A stretch of 64,000 nucleotides of DNA from Acholeplasma granularum ATCC 19168 (GTDB lineage Bacteria > Bacillota_I > Bacilli_A > Acholeplasmatales > Acholeplasmataceae): NCBI RefSeq assembly GCF_000526235.1, contig NZ_JAFR01000011.1:1-64000 (forward strand), written 5' to 3'. A program made the translations under genes and the position numbers. The notes beneath the pieces are model-generated. The model was not told the DNA's origin. It did no database searches and saw nothing but the letters and a program-made list of their open reading frames with translations. Of the stretch, positions 10,664 to 19,297 are shown in pieces; within the stretch, counting starts at the first letter, position 1; every line of letters begins with the position of its first letter.

Positions 10664-10711
10664 AAAAGAAGGTATTCAATTCATTTATAGAATTAAATAC
10701 CTTCTTTTTTT
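10664..10711. terminator. bidirectional terminator between esterase gene and galK
   Basis: Long stem AAAAGAAGGTATT..AATACCTTCTTTTTTT with an inner AATTC/GAATT extension. It ends in a T-run on the plus strand and has a T-rich tract on the minus strand. It sits between convergent genes and can serve both. Confidence 0.8.
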
Positions 10712-10716
10712 ATGTA

Positions 10717-11865
10717 TTAAAACTTATGTGTACCATCACTTACTGATGTTTCAATAAATGATGGTTCATAACCAATAATTTCTTTGTATGATTCTAATAC
10801 CTTTAAAGTTAAATCTTTTACTAGGTCTTTATTAACAATCGCAACACAACTACCACCAAAACCTGCACCAGTCATACGAGCACCAAGGGCACCATGTTTC
10901 ATAAGAAGTGATTGTAGAGTATCAAGTTCAATACCTGTAACATCATAATCATTTTTTAAAGATTCATGAGATTGAATCATCAACTCTCCAAACATTTCTA
11001 AATTGTGGTTTATAAGTGCATTTGAAGCTTTAATTGTTCGGTCTTGTTCAGTAACAACATGTCGTACTCTTTTAAAAATTACATCGTCTAATAAATCTTT
11101 GATTTGTGGTAATATACTTGGTTTCAACTCACAAAGATTAGAAATTAAATAAATAGGTTTTAAGATACTTAATGCTTTTCTAGTTTCTTTATATCTTTCG
11201 TTATATTTTGAATCTGCCAAACCACGTTTTTTATTGGTATTTACAATAAGTAATCTATAGTCATTTAATTCTAAAGGTACATACTTATATTCTAAAGTGT
11301 TCGTATTTAACATAATGGCATGATTTTTTTTACCAGCAAGAACTGCAAATTGATCCATGATACCAGAATTTACACCAACAAAGTTATTCTCGGCATCTTG
11401 ACCGATTAAAGCTTTATCTTCTAAGGAAATATTTAGATTAAACATATCATCTAACATGACAACAATTAAACTTTCTAGACTTGCAGAGGAGGATAATCCA
11501 GCACCATAAGGCATATTACCATGAATATACAAATCAAAACCATGAGTAATTTTATAACCTCTTTTATGGAGTGCAACTATGACACCTTTAATATAATCTG
11601 CCCAACTTACTAAAGGATCACGTTCAAGATTATCTAAACTAAATTGATACATTTTTCCAAATGAATGGGATGAAACATTTATGATATTATCATTTCTTTT
11701 GCCAATTATACCGTAAGTACCAATAGATAATGCACATGGAAAAACATAACCACCGTTGTAGTCGATATGTTCACCAATTAAATTCACACGTGCTGGTGAA
11801 AAATAGGTTAAACCATCCGTTCGATTAAATAATTGATAAAAATTAGTTATAAGTTGTTGTTTCAT
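10717..11865 (-). CDS. galK: galactokinase
   Basis: GHMP-family kinase that phosphorylates alpha-D-galactose to galactose-1-phosphate in the Leloir pathway (cytoplasm). 382 residues, normal for GalK. The galactokinase signature is at the N-terminus (SPARVNLIGEHIDYNGG), the ATP-binding loop is PYGAGLSSSASLE, and the C-terminal GHMP motif is GARMTGAGFGGSC. Its ATG overlaps the TGA of galT by four bases (ATGA), and a GGAG ribosome site lies inside the galT 3' end, so the two are translationally coupled. It is the last gene of the galR-galT-galK operon. Confidence 0.95.
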   Translation of the reverse strand: MKQQLITNFYQLFNRTDGLTYFSPARVNLIGEHIDYNGGYVFPCALSIGTYGIIGKRNDNIINVSSHSFGKMYQFSLDNLERDPLVSWADYIKGVIVALHKRGYKITHGFDLYIHGNMPYGAGLSSSASLESLIVVMLDDMFNLNISLEDKALIGQDAENNFVGVNSGIMDQFAVLAGKKNHAIMLNTNTLEYKYVPLELNDYRLLIVNTNKKRGLADSKYNERYKETRKALSILKPIYLISNLCELKPSILPQIKDLLDDVIFKRVRHVVTEQDRTIKASNALINHNLEMFGELMIQSHESLKNDYDVTGIELDTLQSLLMKHGALGARMTGAGFGGSCVAIVNKDLVKDLTLKVLESYKEIIGYEPSFIETSVSDGTHKF

Positions 11866-13331
11866 AATTTTACTCCATTAATGAATTTTATAAATGCATC
11901 ATAATCTTTTTTTTTAAATACACCACAATCAATTAAAACATTTTCAAATACTTTACCGATTTCAAACTTTATGATTTCATCAAAATTATTTTGAGTAAAT
12001 TCATATTTTTTCAAAAGAGAATCGAACCAAGTTTTATGAACCATAGATTTTTCAGGTAGAGGTATGTGATTAAAGTAATAATTTCTTAAATCATAAATTT
12101 CTTCAACTAATCTTGCTGGAAGTATAGCAAGACCAATTGCTTCAATTAAACCAATATTTTCCTTTTTTATATGATGTTTATCTTCATGGGGATGAAATAT
12201 ACCATTTGGATACATATCAGTTGTACGGTTATTTCGTAATACCAAATCAAGTTCATATAAACCGTTTTTAAATCTAGCTATAGGTGTAATTGTATTATGA
12301 GGTGTATGAAGAGTATTTGAGTAAATATTTAATTCAGGATTAGAATATGTTTTCCATGATTCCAGTATTTTGGTAGATAAATGAATCATATTTGCTTTAT
12401 TTGTTGATTTTAATCTAATTGTTGATAATGGCCAATTAAGAAGATTAACATTTACATCACCATATTTTAATTCATATATGCTTTTTGCATCCTCAATTGG
12501 AAATTTATGACGCCCACCTTGATAATGTTCATGACTTAATATAGATCCACCAACAATGGGTAAATCAGCATTTGATCCAAAAAAATATGAATCAAATTGA
12601 TCAACTAGTGATAAAAGATTTATAAATGTATCCTTAGAAATACGCATGGGTTCATGTTTTTCACTTAATACAATAGCATGTTCATTGTAGTAAATATAAG
12701 GTGAGTATTGAAAATACCATTTTTTATTTTCTATATTAAGTTCTAAAAGTCTATGTTGGTCTCTAGAATCTCTATTCATGTTACCGGAAAAACCTTCGTT
12801 TTCTTTACATAAAACACAAGGTGGGTAGTTTGATTGAATTGCTTTTGCTTGAGCTATAATTTCTTTTGGATCTTTTTCAGGCTTAGATAAATTGATTGTG
12901 ATTTGAAGTTGTATATTTTTGGTCTTATAGTCAAAAGATATATTTTTTAATATACGATCAAAGCGAATATAATTTAATGATTTTGCATAGTTATATAAAA
13001 AGTTAGTTGCATCTTTACTAGATGTTTTTTTAATTAAATGAAACTTATTTTCTACAACGGATGGAAGTGATGCAAAAATGTTCATAATTTTTGCATCAAA
13101 CAAATCTCTATTCGTTTTAAAGTCTTCAATTACATTATCTGATACTAATTGGTCTAAAATTGGTTTAAGTGCTTCTGAAGGATGATCAATTTTTATATAA
13201 TCAATTTTATCCATACTTAAATCTAAATTAAGTAAATAATAAAGTTGGTTTTTTACATATGTATAATCTCTTTTTGAAATAACACCTTTTTTAATTTCAT
13301 ATTGGATTAAACTTTCAACGTTTGCTTTCAT
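11862..13331 (-). CDS. galT: UDP-glucose--hexose-1-phosphate uridylyltransferase, Firmicutes type 2
   Basis: Exchanges galactose-1-phosphate with UDP-glucose to give UDP-galactose and glucose-1-phosphate. The 489-residue length and motif set match the Gram-positive (type 2) GalT, not the ~350-residue E. coli type: SHEHYQGG active-site region, PPCVLCKENEGF and HTPHNTITPIARF. Start and stop both touch their neighbours: TGATG overlap with galR upstream and ATGA overlap with galK downstream. No galE is seen in the window. Confidence 0.93.
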   Translation of the reverse strand: MKANVESLIQYEIKKGVISKRDYTYVKNQLYYLLNLDLSMDKIDYIKIDHPSEALKPILDQLVSDNVIEDFKTNRDLFDAKIMNIFASLPSVVENKFHLIKKTSSKDATNFLYNYAKSLNYIRFDRILKNISFDYKTKNIQLQITINLSKPEKDPKEIIAQAKAIQSNYPPCVLCKENEGFSGNMNRDSRDQHRLLELNIENKKWYFQYSPYIYYNEHAIVLSEKHEPMRISKDTFINLLSLVDQFDSYFFGSNADLPIVGGSILSHEHYQGGRHKFPIEDAKSIYELKYGDVNVNLLNWPLSTIRLKSTNKANMIHLSTKILESWKTYSNPELNIYSNTLHTPHNTITPIARFKNGLYELDLVLRNNRTTDMYPNGIFHPHEDKHHIKKENIGLIEAIGLAILPARLVEEIYDLRNYYFNHIPLPEKSMVHKTWFDSLLKKYEFTQNNFDEIIKFEIGKVFENVLIDCGVFKKKDYDAFIKFINGVKL

Positions 13332-14305
13332 CAGTTAGGCTCCTTTGTTGATTTTCTAATAATTAATTTTGTTGGTATAACTACTTTTTGAGTGATATGT
13401 CTACCGTTTATTCGTTCTAAGAGTAGATTTAAAGCGGTTTTCCCCATGTGTTCTTGATAAACTTTGATTGTTGTTAGAGGGGGAATTGTATAAGCACTTT
13501 GAGTAATATCGTTGAAACCAATAATTGAAATATCATCAGGCACTTTTATACCACTTTCATATAAAGCATTTAAAACACCAATGGCCATTGCATCAGAAGC
13601 AACTAAATAAGCTTTTGCTAAATTCTTAGATTGTATTGCTGATTTCATAAGTTCGTATCCAGATTCAATACTAAATTTGCCAATATGAATTTTACTGTGA
13701 TCTTTGTAGTGATTCTTAAAATATTGTTCGCGACGTTCACCTACTAATTTATTCATCGCATGTGTGTATTCTCTACCACCAATATAGCCTACATCAAATA
13801 AATTTAGTTTTTCTAAATAATTGATTGCTGAAGCATAAGCATTCTCAAAATCAATCACAACACTATCAAATACATTTGGATCAGGAGAAGAATCGACAAA
13901 AACAATATATTTATAATAAGTTTTAAAGAGTTTAATTTCTTCATCATCGAACTTACCTATAGCTATTGCTCCATCAAGTGGCATAATATCTTTTTTGATA
14001 TCATCATAAAAAACTTTAACCAAAGTAATACCTAAATCATGTGCAGCTTTTTCAATACCTAATCTAATGGTTAAATAATATGTATCTTCTAATTCCTGGG
14101 TTCTTGTAAACCAGTGTAACATGGCTATTTTTAATGAATTATGTTTACGTTTACTTGTACCTTTATAATCTAATTTAGCTGCAGCTTCTATTACTGAACG
14201 TCTAGTTTCACTTGAAACTGAAAGTGTGGGATCTTGATTGATAATTCTTGATACTGTTGAAACGCTAACACCTGATACTTTAGCTACTTGTTTTAGTGTT
14301 GACAT
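13331..14305 (-). CDS. galR: LacI-family transcriptional regulator of gal genes
   Basis: LacI/GalR-type repressor. N-terminal HTH (TLKQVAKVSGVSVSTVSRIIN, residues ~2-22) and hinge, followed by a periplasmic-binding-protein-like effector domain (AIGKFDDEEIKLF, SDAMAIGVLNAL, ISIIGFNDI). I chose the ATG at 14305 over the in-frame GTG at 14314 because the AAGGAG site directly abuts the GTG but lies 8 bases from the ATG. It is the first gene of the galRTK operon and diverges from galM, so it most likely represses both from the 95-base intergenic region. Effector (galactose or a phosphorylated form) is inferred. Confidence 0.88.
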   Translation of the reverse strand: MSTLKQVAKVSGVSVSTVSRIINQDPTLSVSSETRRSVIEAAAKLDYKGTSKRKHNSLKIAMLHWFTRTQELEDTYYLTIRLGIEKAAHDLGITLVKVFYDDIKKDIMPLDGAIAIGKFDDEEIKLFKTYYKYIVFVDSSPDPNVFDSVVIDFENAYASAINYLEKLNLFDVGYIGGREYTHAMNKLVGERREQYFKNHYKDHSKIHIGKFSIESGYELMKSAIQSKNLAKAYLVASDAMAIGVLNALYESGIKVPDDISIIGFNDITQSAYTIPPLTTIKVYQEHMGKTALNLLLERINGRHITQKVVIPTKLIIRKSTKEPN

Positions 14306-14339
14306 AAAAATCACTCCTTAATCATATTATATAACATAA

Positions 14340-14367
14340 TACTAATTTTAGTAAAAGTTTAGTAAAA
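14340..14367. promoter_or_regulatory. candidate GalR operator
   Basis: In the divergent galR-galM intergenic region there is a near-perfect dyad TACTAA-TT-TTAGTA (14340-14353). It is immediately followed by a repeated AGTAAAA half-site (14350-14356 and 14361-14367). A palindromic, AT-rich site between a LacI-family gene and its divergent target is the expected operator position. Binding is inferred. Confidence 0.45.
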
Positions 14368-14399
14368 TATGATAAAATTAAATAAAGGAGTAAAATGAT

Positions 14400-15359
14400 A
14401 TGGAAATAATTAAATTAAAAAACGATTTTCAAGAACTAACAATTTTAACAACTGGTGCAACAATCCATGAATGGATTTGCTTTAAAGAGAAAATAAATAT
14501 CCTTATTTCTAATGAAGATTTATCAAACTATCAAATTACTGGTAAGGGATTTTTAAATCAAACAATTGGCAGAGTTGCAAATAGAATAAAAGATGGAAAA
14601 TTCACCTTAAATAATAAAACATACCAATTAGCAAGAAATTTTGATGGTGGTCATCATGGTCATGGTGGACCCACAGGCTTTTATTTACGTGAGTTTGAAA
14701 TAATTGAAAAAACAAATCATAAAGTTAAATTAAAATATGTTTCTAAACATTTAGAAGAAGGTTATCCTGGAACAGTAACACTATTTGTAACGTATGAAAT
14801 AAAAGATATTGAAATGATCATCACATATGATGCAACAACCAGTTTGGATACAATTATGAGTATTACTAATCATGCACATTTTAACTTATCTACTGAGGAT
14901 ACAATATTGAATCATGAAGTGTTAATTAGTTCAAATAAAGTACTTGTGATTGATCAATATTTAGTACCAACAGGAAATTACATTCATGTTGAAAATACAA
15001 GTTTTGACCTTAGAAATTTTAAGAAATTAAAAGAAGTTTTATCTAGCAAAGAAGTTTTAAATATAACAAATGGGCTTGACCATGCCTATATATTTGGTAA
15101 GGATAAAAAAGTACACTTAAAATATAAAAATAGAAATTTAATAATTAAAACAACTTATCCCGGTGTACAAGTGTATTCAATGAATCATAATCTTAGTCAA
15201 AAACTATTAAACAACAGGATATTTAAAAAACATGCAGGTATTGCATTTGAACCCCAATATGAACCAAATGCCATAAATATACCTCATTTTAACCAACCCA
15301 TCCTTAAAAGTAATGAGAAATATCACCATCAAATCATTTATAAAGTTTTTGAAGATTAG
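14400..15359 (+). CDS. galM: aldose 1-epimerase (galactose mutarotase)
   Basis: Interconverts beta- and alpha-D-galactose, supplying the alpha anomer to GalK. 319 residues, typical for the family. Visible motifs: NQTIGRVANRIKDGKF, HHGHGGPTGF, the catalytic-His region NHAHFNLS, GLDHAYIFG and the C-terminal GIAFEPQYEPNA with the conserved Glu. An AAAGGAG site lies upstream of the ATG. It is transcribed divergently from galRTK and is followed by a terminator-like hairpin. Confidence 0.92.
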   Translation: MEIIKLKNDFQELTILTTGATIHEWICFKEKINILISNEDLSNYQITGKGFLNQTIGRVANRIKDGKFTLNNKTYQLARNFDGGHHGHGGPTGFYLREFEIIEKTNHKVKLKYVSKHLEEGYPGTVTLFVTYEIKDIEMIITYDATTSLDTIMSITNHAHFNLSTEDTILNHEVLISSNKVLVIDQYLVPTGNYIHVENTSFDLRNFKKLKEVLSSKEVLNITNGLDHAYIFGKDKKVHLKYKNRNLIIKTTYPGVQVYSMNHNLSQKLLNNRIFKKHAGIAFEPQYEPNAINIPHFNQPILKSNEKYHHQIIYKVFED

Positions 15360-15429
15360 TAAGTACTGTCATCAATGTAATAATATATAAAAATATATAA
15401 GTGATTTTAATTAAGATAAGCCCCTAAAT

Positions 15430-15486
15430 AAGGAGGTCCCAATAAGCCACTTCAAAAAGCATATTGGAACCTTCTTTTCTTTTTAT
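15430..15486 (+). terminator. galM terminator
   Basis: Stem AAGGAGGTCCCAATA (15430-15444) with TATTGGAACCTTCTT (15462-15476), containing one G-U pair and one mismatch, followed by TTTTCTTTTT. It lies about 70 bases after the galM stop. Confidence 0.65.
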
Positions 15487-15802
15487 AATTATTAAGATAC
15501 ATTTGATATTTTATACTCTATATATTTATAAGGTTGTATAATTACGCATTCATTTTTTATTGTGTCCCACTATATTTGGTCAGATTCCGTTACTATTTCA
15601 ACACCCTTTATTCGTAACAACTTAAAAGCTTCATGTGTCATATTGATATTAAATTCATATATGTATATCATATATACATCAAAGGTATGATGGATGATTC
15701 AGAAAATCAAATATAAAATTATATATTAAAAGAAAAAATGAGGTTTATTACTGACTACTTAAGTACGCCAAAAAAATAGTAAAATAATCTAACTAAGGCA
15801 TA

Positions 15803-15846
15803 TGGGACAAATTTGTCATGTATAACGTCATAACTGATGTTATAAT
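15803..15846 (+). promoter_or_regulatory. ComR/Rgg-like box plus extended -10 promoter of capsule locus
   Basis: TGGGACAAATTTGTCA (15803-15818) contains the perfect 12-bp palindrome GACA-AATT-TGTC centred at 15811.5. About 30 bases downstream is an extended -10 (TG at 15838-15839, TATAAT at 15841-15846) with no good -35. The centre would sit near -41, the position of an activator site. The identical 16 bases occur at 39674-39689, also ahead of an extended -10. The half-site GGGACA and GACA-N4-TGTC core recall streptococcal ComR boxes (from memory). No protein-DNA evidence is available. Confidence 0.55.
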
Positions 15847-15953
15847 TTATAGGTTAATGAATGAATCTGATATATGTTTTACTTGTAAAATTATAATAAA
15901 TAGTATAAAATATGATTATTCATTAAACGAACAATAAGGGATAGGTATTTATT

Positions 15954-16574
15954 TTGGTAAAAAAAGATTTTTTTAAACCAACTATAATCTATAAAGAGTA
16001 CATGATTTTAAACTTAATAGAAAAAGATCCTAATATTACTCAAAGAGAAATCTCAACAGCAATTAACATTGCTGTTTCTATGGTTAATACATACATTGAT
16101 ATGTATGAAAAAGAAGGTTTGTTACAAAAAGAGCATATCTCAACTAAAACAGTAAGGTATCATATTACAAAAAAAGGTATTGAGCGAAGAAAGTTTTTGA
16201 ATATAGGATATCTAGATAATGCACAAACAATATATGATTCAGCAAAAGAAAACATTGACGCATTTCTTTATAACCTATCAAAAAAAGGTTATAAAGATAT
16301 TTTACTATATGGTGCAGGAGAAGTGGCTGAGATATTACTTCATACAATTACTTCTAAAAACTCACCAATTAATGTAATAGCAGTCATTGATGATAATCAT
16401 AAAAAACAGCAAAAATATTTAGTTAATAAACAAATTATTTCATTTAAAGAGGCTATGAATTATAAACATGATGCGATATTAATATCGAGTTACGCAAATA
16501 ATGAAATAATATATATGAACCTTGTTAATACGGGTTATGATAAAGATAAAATATTAAAATACTTTGATATCTAA
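15954..16574 (+). CDS. winged-helix regulator fused to a Rossmann (PglD/CapD-N-like) domain
   Basis: 206 residues. Residues ~10-80 form a winged helix-turn-helix (ITQREISTAINIAVSMVNTYID then a wing with KTVRYHITKKGIERR). Residues ~100-206 form a Rossmann-like fold with LLYGAGEVAEIL, VIAVIDD and HDAILISSY, like the nucleotide-binding N-terminal domain of polysaccharide dehydratases. As first gene of the capsule locus it is probably a local regulator that senses a nucleotide or sugar nucleotide; that role is inferred. The start is a TTG at 15954 with an AAGGG 13 bases upstream, which is weak. Gene ends 17 bases before the aminotransferase start and is probably cotranscribed. Confidence 0.65.
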   Translation: MVKKDFFKPTIIYKEYMILNLIEKDPNITQREISTAINIAVSMVNTYIDMYEKEGLLQKEHISTKTVRYHITKKGIERRKFLNIGYLDNAQTIYDSAKENIDAFLYNLSKKGYKDILLYGAGEVAEILLHTITSKNSPINVIAVIDDNHKKQQKYLVNKQIISFKEAMNYKHDAILISSYANNEIIYMNLVNTGYDKDKILKYFDI

Positions 16575-16591
16575 TCAAAAGGATGAAAAAC

Positions 16592-17704
16592 ATGAAAGAA
16601 AAAATATTACTAGCTTCACCTCATATGAGTAAAGAAGGTTATGAACAAGAATTTGTAAATGAGGCATTTAAAACAAACTGGATTGCACCACTTGGTCCTA
16701 ACGTTGATAATTTTGAAAAAGAACTAGCTACTTTAGTAGGCATAAACCATGCAGCAGCGCTTGTTTCTGGTACTTCTGCAATACACCTTGCACTAAAGGC
16801 AGCGGGTGTTAAAGATGGTGACATCGTATTATGTCAGTCACTGACCTTTTCAGCATCTGCAAACCCTATTATGTATGAACGTGCAATACCAGTCTTTATA
16901 GACAGTGATTTGGATTCATGGAACATGAGTCCAATACACTTAGAAGAGGCTTTAATTAAGTATCCTAATGCGAAGGCAGTTATTGTAGTTCACTTATACG
17001 GGCTACCTGCAAAAATGGATGAGATCGTAAGTATCTGTAAAAAGTATAATGTAACACTTATTGAAGATGCTGCTGAATCATTAGGAACCACTTATAAGGG
17101 CAAATATACTGGTACTTTTGGTGATTATGGTATCTTTAGCTTCAATGGTAATAAAATCATTACAACTTCTGGTGGCGGCATGCTAGTATCAAACTACGAA
17201 GAAAGAGTCCAAAAGGCAAGATTCTGGGCTACTCAAGCTAGAGATAAGGCTAGACACTATCAACATAGTGATATAGGATTTAACTACCGTATGAGTAATG
17301 TAGTAGCCGGTATTGGTAGAGGACAACTTAAAGTGCTTAATGAAAGAGTCTTAAAAAAACGTGAGATTTACTTTATGTATAAAGAAGCCTTTAAAGATAT
17401 CAAAGAAATTGAAATGATGCCATTAAACGATTTTGGATTTTCTAACTGCTGGTTATCTAGTATGACCATTAAGGGTACTATTACACCCTTAGATGTCATA
17501 GTAGCCTTAGAAAATGAAAATATAGAAGCAAGACCACTATGGAAGCCAATGCACTTACAACCTTTTTATGAAAAGTTTGATTATATTGGAGCAGCTGTTT
17601 CTGAAAAACTATTTAATACAGGGTTATGTTTACCAAGTGATACTAAAATGACAAAAGATCAGCAACAACGCGTAATTGATGTTATTAGGAGTTTATTTAA
17701 ATGA
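16592..17704 (+). CDS. DegT/DnrJ/EryC1-family nucleotide-sugar aminotransferase
   Basis: PLP-dependent aminotransferase that aminates a 4-keto (or 3-keto) nucleotide sugar. Motifs: ALVSGTSAIHLAL, IEDAAESLGTTYKG, and the PLP-lysine region FSFNGNKIITTSGGGML. It resembles PglE/LegC-type enzymes making UDP-4-amino-4,6-dideoxy-GlcNAc. Start set at 16592: AAAGGATG lies 6 bases before it, whereas the upstream in-frame ATG at 16583 abuts the ribosome site. Stop overlaps the next ATG (ATGA). No retaining 4,6-dehydratase to supply it is seen in the locus. Confidence 0.85.
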   Translation: MKEKILLASPHMSKEGYEQEFVNEAFKTNWIAPLGPNVDNFEKELATLVGINHAAALVSGTSAIHLALKAAGVKDGDIVLCQSLTFSASANPIMYERAIPVFIDSDLDSWNMSPIHLEEALIKYPNAKAVIVVHLYGLPAKMDEIVSICKKYNVTLIEDAAESLGTTYKGKYTGTFGDYGIFSFNGNKIITTSGGGMLVSNYEERVQKARFWATQARDKARHYQHSDIGFNYRMSNVVAGIGRGQLKVLNERVLKKREIYFMYKEAFKDIKEIEMMPLNDFGFSNCWLSSMTIKGTITPLDVIVALENENIEARPLWKPMHLQPFYEKFDYIGAAVSEKLFNTGLCLPSDTKMTKDQQQRVIDVIRSLFK

Positions 17705-18321
17705 AACGAAGAAGAACTTTTTATGAACTTATCATAAAAAGACCCATGGATTTTATATTAAGCTTGATTGCTATTATTGTACTATTACCAGTAATCATAA
17801 TAGTAGCAATTTTGGTAAGAATAAAACTGGGAGGCCCAGTATTATTTACACAAAATCGTCCAGGTAAGAACGAAAAAATATTTAAACTTTATAAGTTTAG
17901 AACGATGACATCAGAAAAAGACAAAGATGGTAATCTACTACCTGATGAAGTACGCCTAACTAAGTTTGGAAAGTTCTTAAGATCAACATCCTTAGATGAG
18001 TTACCTGGCTTATTCAATATACTTAAAGGACATATGAGTATAGTAGGACCAAGACCTTTATTAGTACAATATTTACCGCTTTATAATGAAGAACAAAAGA
18101 AAAGACATTTAGTTAGACCTGGTTTAACAGGACTTGCACAGGTAAATGGTAGAAATGCTATTTCTTGGGATGAGAAATTTAAATATGATGTCAAATATGT
18201 TGAAAAGATAACCTTTATTGGTGATATTAAGATCATAATATTAACCGTGTTTAAGGTGATTAGAAGAAAAGATATTAATTCAAACACTTCTGCAACTATG
18301 GAATTTTTTGAGGGAAATTAA
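17701..18321 (+). CDS. PglC-like initiating phosphoglycosyl transferase
   Basis: Membrane-associated sugar-1-phosphate transferase that loads the first sugar onto undecaprenyl phosphate. At 206 residues it is the short, single-reentrant-helix (PglC/WcaJ-C) form. One hydrophobic segment (~15-38), then the family motifs KLYKFRTM, LPDEVRLTKFGKFLR, TSLDELPGLFNILKG and MSIVGPRP, and RPGLTGLAQVNGR. It overlaps the aminotransferase by ATGA, so the aminosugar made by that enzyme may be the first sugar of the repeat unit. Confidence 0.9.
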   Translation: MKRRRTFYELIIKRPMDFILSLIAIIVLLPVIIIVAILVRIKLGGPVLFTQNRPGKNEKIFKLYKFRTMTSEKDKDGNLLPDEVRLTKFGKFLRSTSLDELPGLFNILKGHMSIVGPRPLLVQYLPLYNEEQKKRHLVRPGLTGLAQVNGRNAISWDEKFKYDVKYVEKITFIGDIKIIILTVFKVIRRKDINSNTSATMEFFEGN

Positions 18322-18322
18322 G

Positions 18323-19297
18323 ATGAATAACTATAATATATTGATTTTAAGTGCTGGAAGAAGAGTAGAACTTATTCAAGCATTTAAAAAAGCTGCAAAA
18401 AAATTAAATATTAATAGTTCTATAATAGCAGCAGATATGTCAGGTTTAGCTCCTGCGCTCTATTTTGCTGATAAACATAAGTTAATTCCTGCAATAAGTG
18501 ACATAAACTACATAGACAACTTGATTTCATTGTGTAACGAAGAAAATGTAAAACTTGTAGTACCCACAATAGACACAGAGTTATTAATTCTAGCTGAAAA
18601 TAAACAAAGAATAGAATCTGAAACAAATGCTAAAGTTATGATATCTGATCTTAAGTTAATTCAAATGTGTAGAGACAAGATTAAGACCTCAGATGATTTA
18701 TCCAATAATGGGTTCTTAGTACCTTACTTATACGGTGATCAGGATATCAAGCAAAATAAAGTTACATTTCCCTGCTTTATTAAACCAAAATCAGGTAGTT
18801 CAAGTATCAATGCGTTTAAAGTGAACAATGATAAGGAACTTGAACTATATAGAAAATTTATACCAGATTACATGTTACAAGAATATGTTGGAGGAGACGA
18901 GTACACTATTGATGTCTTTTTAGATTTTAACTCTAATCCAATTACTATAGTTCCAAGACTAAGGCTTGCAACTCGTTCCGGTGAAATATCTAAGGGATTG
19001 ATTGTAAAACATAGAATTATAATAGACACAATTAAAAATATGATGGATAAATTTAAGTTCATAGGACATATAACGGTACAATTAAAAATTGACAAAGATA
19101 TAAAATTTATCGAAATTAATCCTAGATTTGGTGGAGGTGCACCAATGAGCATAGCTGCTGGTGCAGACTCCTGTGAAAATCTGTATAGACTCTTAATGGG
19201 TGAACAACTGTCATATAATGAAGTTTATGAGGATGATGTATATTTCTTACGATATGATTCAAGCATTATGGTAAAAAAAGGCGAAATCATATTATGA
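18323..19297 (+). CDS. ATP-grasp ligase (CarB/PylC-like)
   Basis: ATP-grasp protein of about 324 residues: N-terminal Rossmann-like preATP-grasp domain (ILILSAGRRVELIQAF), middle ATP-binding lobe (FPCFIKPKSGSSSINAF, LQEYVGGDEYTIDVF), and the C-terminal metal-binding block FIEINPRFGGGAP. Such ligases join a carboxylate to an amine or thiol. Start chosen at ATG 18323, preceded by GAGGG. The substrate is unknown; in this locus it may acylate an aminosugar with an amino acid or other carboxylate, which is inference. It overlaps the HAD gene by ATGA. Confidence 0.8.
   Translation: MNNYNILILSAGRRVELIQAFKKAAKKLNINSSIIAADMSGLAPALYFADKHKLIPAISDINYIDNLISLCNEENVKLVVPTIDTELLILAENKQRIESETNAKVMISDLKLIQMCRDKIKTSDDLSNNGFLVPYLYGDQDIKQNKVTFPCFIKPKSGSSSINAFKVNNDKELELYRKFIPDYMLQEYVGGDEYTIDVFLDFNSNPITIVPRLRLATRSGEISKGLIVKHRIIIDTIKNMMDKFKFIGHITVQLKIDKDIKFIEINPRFGGGAPMSIAAGADSCENLYRLLMGEQLSYNEVYEDDVYFLRYDSSIMVKKGEIIL

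Larger units (their letters stand above)
15360..15953. other. 594-base intergenic region: terminator, possible gene remnant, capsule-locus leader
   Basis: From left to right: the galM terminator hairpin; a minus-strand stretch (about 15530-15700) whose translation gives a short protein-like segment (THEAFKLLRIKGVEIVTES then stop) but with stops upstream, possibly a decayed gene end; then the palindrome and promoter of the capsule locus. Between that promoter and the first capsule gene there are only two tiny ORFs (26 codons from 15857, 11 codons from 15861) with no good ribosome site. Confidence 0.5.

Noticed and set aside
15857-15937. 26-codon ORF between the palindromic promoter and the first capsule gene (and an 11-codon hydrophobic ORF from 15861)
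   Set aside because: No ribosome site within range, and composition not peptide-pheromone-like for the longer one; kept only as a remark in the region entry.
16583-16591. Upstream in-frame ATG of the aminotransferase
   Set aside because: AAAAGG abuts this ATG; the second ATG at 16592 has proper spacing.
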